Below, in pieces: positions 6,764 to 11,328 of a DNA stretch of 11,328 bases (positions within the stretch are counted from its first letter, which is position 1; each line of letters opens with the position of its first letter). Position numbers and translations under genes: made by a program. This stretch comes from Candidatus Hydrogenedens sp. (GTDB lineage Bacteria; Hydrogenedentota; Hydrogenedentia; Hydrogenedentales; Hydrogenedentaceae): assembly GCA_035378955.1 (NCBI GenBank), contig DAOSUS010000097.1, positions 1-11,328 of the forward strand. The letters are read 5' to 3'. A model generated the notes under the pieces. The model saw nothing but the letters and a program-made list of their open reading frames with translations. It was not told where the DNA came from and did no database searches.

Positions 6764-8457
6764 ACGATATTCTACAAAATACAGTTTGGAAAATTAGCAC
6801 ATGGAACCATGAAAAGGTAGATTTTTTATCAAATTCTTTGGAAATTCCTCCCATTATTGCACACCTTTTAATAAATCGCGGGATTGATACACCCAATAAA
6901 GTAGAAGAATTTTTTAAACCTTCGGTAAAACAAATTATATCCCCTTTCTCTTTAAAAGGAATGGATAGTGCCGTTGAACGCATTATGGAAGCAAAGAATA
7001 AAGGGGAAAAGATATGGGTATTTGGGGATTATGATGTAGATGGTATTGCTGGAACGGCATTACTTACGCGTGGATTAAAAAGGTTTGGTATTCAAAATGT
7101 TTATCCCTTATTACCAGAACGGTTGTCAGATGGCTATGGTTTAACCTCTGAAATTGTTGAAAAGGCTTACTCCGAATCTGTTCGATTAATTATAACTGTT
7201 GATAATGGTATTTCCACAATTCCTGCCAGTTTGAGAGCAAAGGAGTTAGGGATTGACTTAATTATAACCGACCACCATATCCCTTCCGAAGAACTTCCTC
7301 TTGCAAAAAGTATAATCAATCCTCGGTTGGAAGACCCGGAACATCCCAGTGCTAATTTATGTGGAGCAGGAGTTGCATTTAAATTAGCATTGGCTTTGAA
7401 TGGTTCTCCAAACGATTTGGACCTTGTAGCATTAGCCACGATAGCGGATGTTATGCCATTAACAGGAGAAAATAGAACGCTTGTTTCTTTAGGATTGAAA
7501 CATTTGTCAAAATATAAAAGAATTGGATTGCGAGCATTAGCAGAAATGTCCAACATCAATTTAGATGATATGGATGTAGAAAAAATTTCTTACGGTTTAG
7601 CACCTCGAATAAATGCGGCGGGAAGATTGGATAATGCTTTTAAATCTTTAGAACTTTTGTTGTGCGAAAATGATGATAAGGTATTAGATTTATCTCAAGA
7701 ACTCATAAAAGCCAATGAAGAACGAAAAAATATAGAAAATGAAATTTTAAATGATGCCATATCTGAAATTGAGGCTTATATAGAAAAAGATGCTCCTGCC
7801 ATTGTTTTAACTCGTAGAAACTGGCATCAAGGAATTATAGGACTCGTTGCCAGTAGATTGGCACATCGCTATTCGGTTCCTGTTGCCTTAATAACAGTAG
7901 ATGAAAAAGGTATAGCCAAAGGTTCTATTCGCAGTATATATGGTATTGACATAATTCAGATATTAAATCAATGTAAACATATATTAGAACAATATGGTGG
8001 GCATAAACTTGCAGCAGGTTTTACATTGATTGAAGAAAACATTCCTCTCTTTAAAGAACATATAAAAGACTTATTAGCTCAGGAAAAATCTAAAGAAAAG
8101 GAAATGGTTACATTAGATATTGATTGCGTTATTAATTTTTCACAAATAGATTCTTCCCTTTTACAATGGTTACAACGGTTCGAACCCACAGGCTTTGGAA
8201 ATCCTCCTCCTCTTTTTTGTTCAACAAATGTAGAAATTATTCCACATACTGTGCAAATATTTAAAGACCTTAATGTCCGAATGGCAATGAAACAAGATAA
8301 TCGTCTTTTCTACGGGATGGGTTATTATTTAGCAGAACGCTTCTTTAAGGAAGCCAATACTAAAAAAGTGGATGTCGCTTATACGCCCAAAATTTCAACA
8401 TCAAAGATTTATGGTGGTTGCAAATTACAAATAAAAGATTTTAGACCTTCAAATTAG
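6760..8457 (+). CDS. recJ: Single-stranded-DNA-specific exonuclease RecJ
   Basis: 5'-to-3' ssDNA exonuclease of recombination, mismatch and base-excision repair. It is 565 aa against 577 in E. coli. DHH phosphoesterase motifs run in order: VFGDYDVDGIAG (metal-binding Asp90, Asp92, Asp94), TVDNGIS, ITDHHIP (Asp171-His172-His173), LCGAGVAFKL, ATIADVMPL and RINAAGRLDNA. The DHHA1 domain follows with HQGIIGLVASRL, GSIRS and YGGHKLAAGF (Gly413-Lys416). The C-terminal part, including FEPTGFGNPPPLF, is the OB-fold region. All expected catalytic residues are present. The start is the ATGA overlap with cmk; the ribosome site is weak, so coupling to cmk translation is probable. A 59-bp gap with a large palindrome follows before the next gene. 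Confidence 0.96.
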   Translation: MNDILQNTVWKISTWNHEKVDFLSNSLEIPPIIAHLLINRGIDTPNKVEEFFKPSVKQIISPFSLKGMDSAVERIMEAKNKGEKIWVFGDYDVDGIAGTALLTRGLKRFGIQNVYPLLPERLSDGYGLTSEIVEKAYSESVRLIITVDNGISTIPASLRAKELGIDLIITDHHIPSEELPLAKSIINPRLEDPEHPSANLCGAGVAFKLALALNGSPNDLDLVALATIADVMPLTGENRTLVSLGLKHLSKYKRIGLRALAEMSNINLDDMDVEKISYGLAPRINAAGRLDNAFKSLELLLCENDDKVLDLSQELIKANEERKNIENEILNDAISEIEAYIEKDAPAIVLTRRNWHQGIIGLVASRLAHRYSVPVALITVDEKGIAKGSIRSIYGIDIIQILNQCKHILEQYGGHKLAAGFTLIEENIPLFKEHIKDLLAQEKSKEKEMVTLDIDCVINFSQIDSSLLQWLQRFEPTGFGNPPPLFCSTNVEIIPHTVQIFKDLNVRMAMKQDNRLFYGMGYYLAERFFKEANTKKVDVAYTPKISTSKIYGGCKLQIKDFRPSN

Positions 8458-8476
8458 GTATGATTTTATTATACAT

Positions 8477-8502
8477 ATTTTATTTATAATTATAAATAAA
8501 AT
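8477..8502. repeat. Perfect 26-bp AT-only palindrome between recJ and the PilZ gene
   Basis: The 26 bases are their own reverse complement, two 13-base arms with no spacer and centre between 8489 and 8490. The flanking bases (T8476, T8503) do not pair. It contains TATAAT on both strands (8485-8490; complement 8489-8494) and one copy of the shared TTATTTATAAT element (8480-8490). It ends two bases before the AGGA ribosome site of the next gene. It could be a promoter/operator, a weak hairpin sequestering the start, or an AT-only stem at the recJ 3' end. Confidence 0.75.
8480..8497 (+). promoter_or_regulatory. Candidate promoter / shared AT element before the PilZ gene
   Basis: TTATTTATAATTATAAAT holds a perfect TATAAT (8485-8490) about 26 nt before the TTG start, which would give a leader of roughly 20 nt. 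It matches 17 of 18 bases of 5909-5926. It lies wholly within the 26-bp palindrome, so promoter and operator roles cannot be separated from sequence. No clear -35 is visible. Confidence 0.38.
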
Positions 8503-8516
8503 TTAGGAATCTACAT

Positions 8517-8942
8517 TTGGTTGAATTTAACAAGAAAAGGAATACGAATTTAAATAAACGGATAGCGCCCCGTACCCCATCAAATCGTCATTGTTTGATG
8601 TGGGCAAAAGATAGCCCTGACATTAAAAAAAAAGGTGTTATTCTGGATTTAAATATATATGGAATAAGAGTTCGAACAGCAGAAATATATGAAATTGGTC
8701 AAGAGTTATATATACAGATGATGAAAGATGAAGAATATAAAAATAATTTAGGTGTGCCAATTATAGCCGTTATTGTTCGTTCTTCTTCTGTTGATAACAA
8801 TTTTATAGATTATGGTATGAAACGAGTTTTAACAGAAATAAAAAAAACAGATAGACGAGGACAACTTTTCGTTAATCCTTCTATAAATACACCTAAAAAA
8901 ACAAATACAATAAATGATATTCTTAAAAAAAAGAATCCATAA
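8517..8942 (+). CDS. PilZ-like domain protein
   Basis: A 141-aa protein with the layout of a PilZ c-di-GMP effector. RIAPR (Arg15 to Arg19) fits the RxxxR motif. After 24 residues DLNIYGIRV fits D/NxSxxG except that Ser is replaced by Asn46. The later GQELYIQMM and IAVIVRSSSVDNNFIDYGMKRV strands suit the PilZ beta-barrel. The last 40 residues are basic and low complexity. It would act in the cytoplasm as a c-di-GMP receptor or a degenerate PilZ scaffold; binding is not assured given the substitution. The start is a TTG at 8517 with AGGA (8505-8508) 8 nt upstream, and there is no in-frame ATG before the motif. The response regulator begins 12 bp after its stop, suggesting co-transcription. The PilZ call is by eye. 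Confidence 0.68.
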   Translation: MVEFNKKRNTNLNKRIAPRTPSNRHCLMWAKDSPDIKKKGVILDLNIYGIRVRTAEIYEIGQELYIQMMKDEEYKNNLGVPIIAVIVRSSSVDNNFIDYGMKRVLTEIKKTDRRGQLFVNPSINTPKKTNTINDILKKKNP

Positions 8943-8954
8943 TGGAGATTTGCT

Positions 8955-9332
8955 ATGAATAAATATAAGGTATTGGTGGTTGATGATGAACCCGATGTTG
9001 TAGAATTGTTAGAACGGACATTAAAGACAGAAGGATTCCAGGTAATTTGTGCTTATGATGGTATCTCTGCCCTGGACTTAGTTTCAACAGAGAAACCCGA
9101 TTTAATTCTTTTAGATTTAATGATGCCCATGATGAGTGGATATGAGGTATGTGAACAAATAAAATCAAATCCGCAAACACAATCTATTCCAGTAATATGT
9201 GTAACTTCCGCTCATACACCGGATGCTCGGGCACATAGTTTACAGATTGGTGCTTCTGATGTCGTTACAAAACCTTTTTATCCCAGTGAACTTATTGCGC
9301 GGATTAAAAGACAACTTCAACCTCGCGAATGA
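8955..9332 (+). CDS. Single-domain response regulator (CheY-like receiver)
   Basis: A 125-aa stand-alone receiver domain. It has the acidic pair Asp10-Asp11 in VLVVDDEPD, the phosphoacceptor Asp54 in LILLDLMMPMMSGYEV, Thr84 and Lys106 in VVTKPF. All conserved phosphorylation residues are present, so it should be phosphorylated by a histidine kinase, which is not in the window. There is no output domain, so it presumably acts by protein contact. It lies 12 bp after the PilZ-like gene, with GGAG (8944-8947) 7 nt before the ATG, and so may form a two-gene signalling unit with it. The partner kinase and process (motility, envelope, surface attachment) cannot be inferred. Confidence 0.92.
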   Translation: MNKYKVLVVDDEPDVVELLERTLKTEGFQVICAYDGISALDLVSTEKPDLILLDLMMPMMSGYEVCEQIKSNPQTQSIPVICVTSAHTPDARAHSLQIGASDVVTKPFYPSELIARIKRQLQPRE

Positions 9333-9379
9333 AACTATTTTGATTGCAGGGTTTGTTTATCGTTATATTAGGGTAATAC

Positions 9380-9385
9380 TATAAT
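9380..9385 (+). promoter_or_regulatory. Possible -10 box upstream of pgsA
   Basis: TATAAT at 9380-9385 lies in the 77-bp gap between the response regulator and pgsA, 24 nt before the GTG start. The -35 candidates (TTGTTT at 9353, TTGATT at 9340) are weak and badly spaced. This gap does not carry the TTATTTATRAT element found in four others. Confidence 0.3.
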
Positions 9386-9409
9386 GATTTTAGAGTAAAG
9401 GGGATAAAA

Positions 9410-9970
9410 GTGACGATACCTAACTTATTAACATTTTTTAGAATTTTACTCATACCTATTTTCTTAATAGTGATAACATTTTATACAAAAGAAACATCCT
9501 ATTTGCGTTATGTAGGTTTTGGTATATGTGTTATAGCAATAATAACAGACTTATCAGATGGTTATATTGCAAGAAAGTTTAATCTTTGTTCCGAATTAGG
9601 AGCACGATTAGACCCACTTGCAGATAAACTTGCTGTGAATTTAAGCCTTGCATTTATTGCTTCAAATACATCATTTGAATATCCTATACCTTTATGGTTT
9701 CCACCTCTTGTATTATTCAGAGATACAGTTCTTGTTGTGGGAACCTATCTTATTAGCAGAAAACTGACACAGGTAAAGGTGTCGCCGCGTTTTTGGGGTA
9801 AAATTACATCTTTTGTTTTATCTCTATATATTGCTATTGTTCTTTTACAGATAGAAATATTGGTTCTTATTTTTTTGATACTATCTACTATTCTAACTTT
9901 ATTATCTCTTTTTGACTACCTATGGGTAGGAATTCGTTTTGCCTTAAATTATCGAACAACCAATGGATAA
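9410..9970 (+). CDS. pgsA: CDP-diacylglycerol-glycerol-3-phosphate 3-phosphatidyltransferase
   Basis: Integral inner-membrane enzyme making phosphatidylglycerophosphate, the first step to phosphatidylglycerol and cardiolipin. It is 186 aa, close to E. coli PgsA (182). The N-terminus TIPNLLTFFRILLIPIFL is typical of PgsA. The CDP-alcohol phosphotransferase motif runs from Asp47 to Asp72 with Asp47, Asp50, Gly51, Ala54-Arg55, Gly64, Asp68 and Asp72 all in place. Several hydrophobic membrane segments surround it (about 10-25, 33-48, 75-90, 95-115, 125-165). The start is a GTG with AAAGGGGA (9397-9404) 5 nt upstream, a strong site. Related enzymes (PssA, cardiolipin synthases of this fold) are less likely given the N-terminus and size. 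It overlaps der by 8 nt. Confidence 0.93.
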   Translation: MTIPNLLTFFRILLIPIFLIVITFYTKETSYLRYVGFGICVIAIITDLSDGYIARKFNLCSELGARLDPLADKLAVNLSLAFIASNTSFEYPIPLWFPPLVLFRDTVLVVGTYLISRKLTQVKVSPRFWGKITSFVLSLYIAIVLLQIEILVLIFLILSTILTLLSLFDYLWVGIRFALNYRTTNG

Positions 9971-11312
9971 ACCATTTCCTAAATTACCTATAATCGCTAT
10001 TTGTGGCAGACCTAATGTCGGTAAATCTACCTTGTTTAATCGTATAGCAGGTAGAATGCAGGCTATTGTGCTGGATAAATCTGGAATTACACGAGATAGA
10101 TATGAAACTATTGTAAATTATAAAGACAAACATTTTATTCTTGTTGATACAGGTGGTATTGTAGATGAGTGGAGAGATTCTATTACTGGGAAAGTTCAAC
10201 ATCAGGTTCGAAAAGCCTTAGAATCTGCCGATATTGTATTAATGGTCACCAACGGGAGGGAAGAATTAACTGCCATTGATTTTGATGTTCGTGATTATGT
10301 AAAAAAATTAAACAAACCGACACTCCTTATAGCTAATAAGATTGATGATGATAAACATATCTTAAATACAGTTGACCTATATCAATTAGGGTTGGGAGAA
10401 CCCATTGCTGTTTCTTCTTTACATGGAACAGGAATTGAGACTCTTTTAGATACACTTTATAATCTTTTGCCTGAACAAAATATCGCTCTTGATAAAATTA
10501 CAAATGAAAATAAACAAATAAAAATCGCAATAATTGGGAAACCTAATGTTGGAAAATCTTCACTGGTAAACGCTCTTTTAGATGATGAGCGAGTAATTGT
10601 TGATGAGACACCGGGAACAACCCGAGATGCTATTGATATTCCATTTACCTGGAAAGGGAATGATTATATTTTAATAGATACAGCAGGTATGAGAAGGAAA
10701 GCCCATTTGCGAGAAGCCGTAGAATTCTATAGTGTCCATAGGACATTAAAGTCCGTGCGCAGGTCGGATATTGTTCTCGTTCTTATCGAAAGTTCAGAAG
10801 GTATAACAGACCAGGATAAAAAAATTATAGGTTATGCAGTAGAACAAGGAGTAGGGATTGTCATTGGATTTAGCAAATGGGACTTAGTTCCAGATAAAAA
10901 GGAGTATGCTTATATTTTACAGCAACAAGTCCAAAGAGAATTGCCTCATCTTGACTATATTCCTACGGTTCATTTATCTGTAATACAAAACAAACAAAAA
11001 TACTTTAATGAATTATTTAAAACAATTAACAAAGTCCAGGAAAATACTCTATTCCGTGTTCCTACTTCTGAACTCAATCAATTTATTACAGAACTCAAAA
11101 CAAGCCACCCTGCCCCTACCAAGGGTGGAAAAAGAGCAAAGATATACTATGGAGCACAGGTTAGTGTAAAACCGACTAAATTTTTATTATCTGTTAATCA
11201 AAGTAGGCTATTTCATTTTAGTTATCTTCGTTATATAGAAAATTCGATTAGGGAGAGGTATAATTTTATTGGGGTTCCGATTAAAATACAATTGCAAGAA
11301 GGAGATAAATAA
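9963..11312 (+). CDS. der: Ribosome biogenesis GTPase Der (EngA)
   Basis: Tandem-G-domain GTPase needed for 50S subunit assembly. It is 449 aa, within the usual 435-490. G domain 1 has GRPNVGKST (15-23), ITRDR, DTGG (from Asp62) and NKID (125-128). G domain 2 has GKPNVGKSS (192-200), DETPGTTRDAID, DTAGMRRK (from Asp239) and SKWD (304-307). A KH-like C-terminal domain follows from about residue 355 to the end. Two deviations: G4 of domain 2 is SKWD where NKWD is usual, and switch I of domain 1 reads DKSGITRDR where a Pro usually precedes Gly. The ATG at 9963 sits in the pgsA 3' end (8-nt overlap) with no good ribosome site, so coupling to pgsA is likely. The stop overlaps the next start by one base. 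Confidence 0.95.
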   Translation: MDKPFPKLPIIAICGRPNVGKSTLFNRIAGRMQAIVLDKSGITRDRYETIVNYKDKHFILVDTGGIVDEWRDSITGKVQHQVRKALESADIVLMVTNGREELTAIDFDVRDYVKKLNKPTLLIANKIDDDKHILNTVDLYQLGLGEPIAVSSLHGTGIETLLDTLYNLLPEQNIALDKITNENKQIKIAIIGKPNVGKSSLVNALLDDERVIVDETPGTTRDAIDIPFTWKGNDYILIDTAGMRRKAHLREAVEFYSVHRTLKSVRRSDIVLVLIESSEGITDQDKKIIGYAVEQGVGIVIGFSKWDLVPDKKEYAYILQQQVQRELPHLDYIPTVHLSVIQNKQKYFNELFKTINKVQENTLFRVPTSELNQFITELKTSHPAPTKGGKRAKIYYGAQVSVKPTKFLLSVNQSRLFHFSYLRYIENSIRERYNFIGVPIKIQLQEGDK

Positions 11313-11328
11313 TGGAATTCAAGGTTAT
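11312..11328 (+). CDS. Start of an unidentified gene (cut by the right edge)
   Basis: An ATG overlaps the last base of the der stop (TAATG), with AAGGAG (11299-11304) 7 nt upstream, a strong and well-spaced ribosome site. Only M-E-F-K-V can be read. In many bacteria plsY or another envelope gene follows der, but five residues cannot identify the product. Confidence 0.6.

Noticed and set aside
7167..7559. 130-codon minus-strand frame
   Set aside because: Antisense to recJ across its conserved DHH domain; no recognisable motif.
1..11328. CRISPR array, tRNA/rRNA gene, transposon or phage module
   Set aside because: No regularly spaced repeats, no cloverleaf or rRNA sequence, and no recombinase-like protein were found by reading both strands.

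Overview
The window is a low-GC (by eye about one third G+C), gene-dense chromosomal segment of a diderm bacterium. The Gram-negative type envelope is inferred from two dedicated KDO (lipopolysaccharide inner-core sugar) genes, kdsA and kdsD. All recognisable genes are housekeeping or ordinary accessory genes. I see no transposase, integrase, phage gene, CRISPR array, tRNA or rRNA. The species cannot be named from this sequence; an uncultured or candidate phylum is possible but unproven.

Layout. Minus strand, 1-1815: the N-terminal half of leuA (leucine biosynthesis, running off the left edge), with queG (queuosine tRNA modification) upstream of it. Diverging from queG on the plus strand is a small DCC/DUF393 thiol-redox-like gene (1868-2251). 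Then comes a tight plus-strand cluster: hotdog thioesterase, mtnA (methylthioribose-1-phosphate isomerase), kdsA and kdsD (2352-5686). Its members are separated by 14 bp or overlap by 14 and 4 bp, which points to one operon. A 372-bp AT-rich gap (5687-6058) with promoter-like sequences follows. The last block is cmk-recJ (4-bp overlap), a 59-bp gap holding a perfect 26-bp AT palindrome, a PilZ-like gene and a single-domain response regulator, then pgsA-der and the first codons of another gene at the right edge.

How the genes work together. kdsD makes arabinose-5-phosphate, which kdsA condenses with PEP into KDO-8-phosphate. These are consecutive steps, and the genes are translationally coupled in reverse pathway order. 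cmk and recJ serve nucleotide supply and DNA repair. The PilZ/receiver pair suggests a small signalling module. pgsA (phospholipid synthesis) and der (50S ribosome assembly) are essential-type genes.

No clearly new biological system is visible. The observation most worth following is an 11-base element, TTATTTATRAT, found in four separate intergenic gaps and each time pointing at the downstream gene. It contains a TATAAT/TATGAT hexamer and may be a lineage-specific promoter element or operator. Secondary points are the 26-bp palindrome that includes one copy, a PilZ protein with an altered motif, a Der GTPase with SKWD in place of NKWD in its second G domain, and mtnA placed inside a KDO operon.
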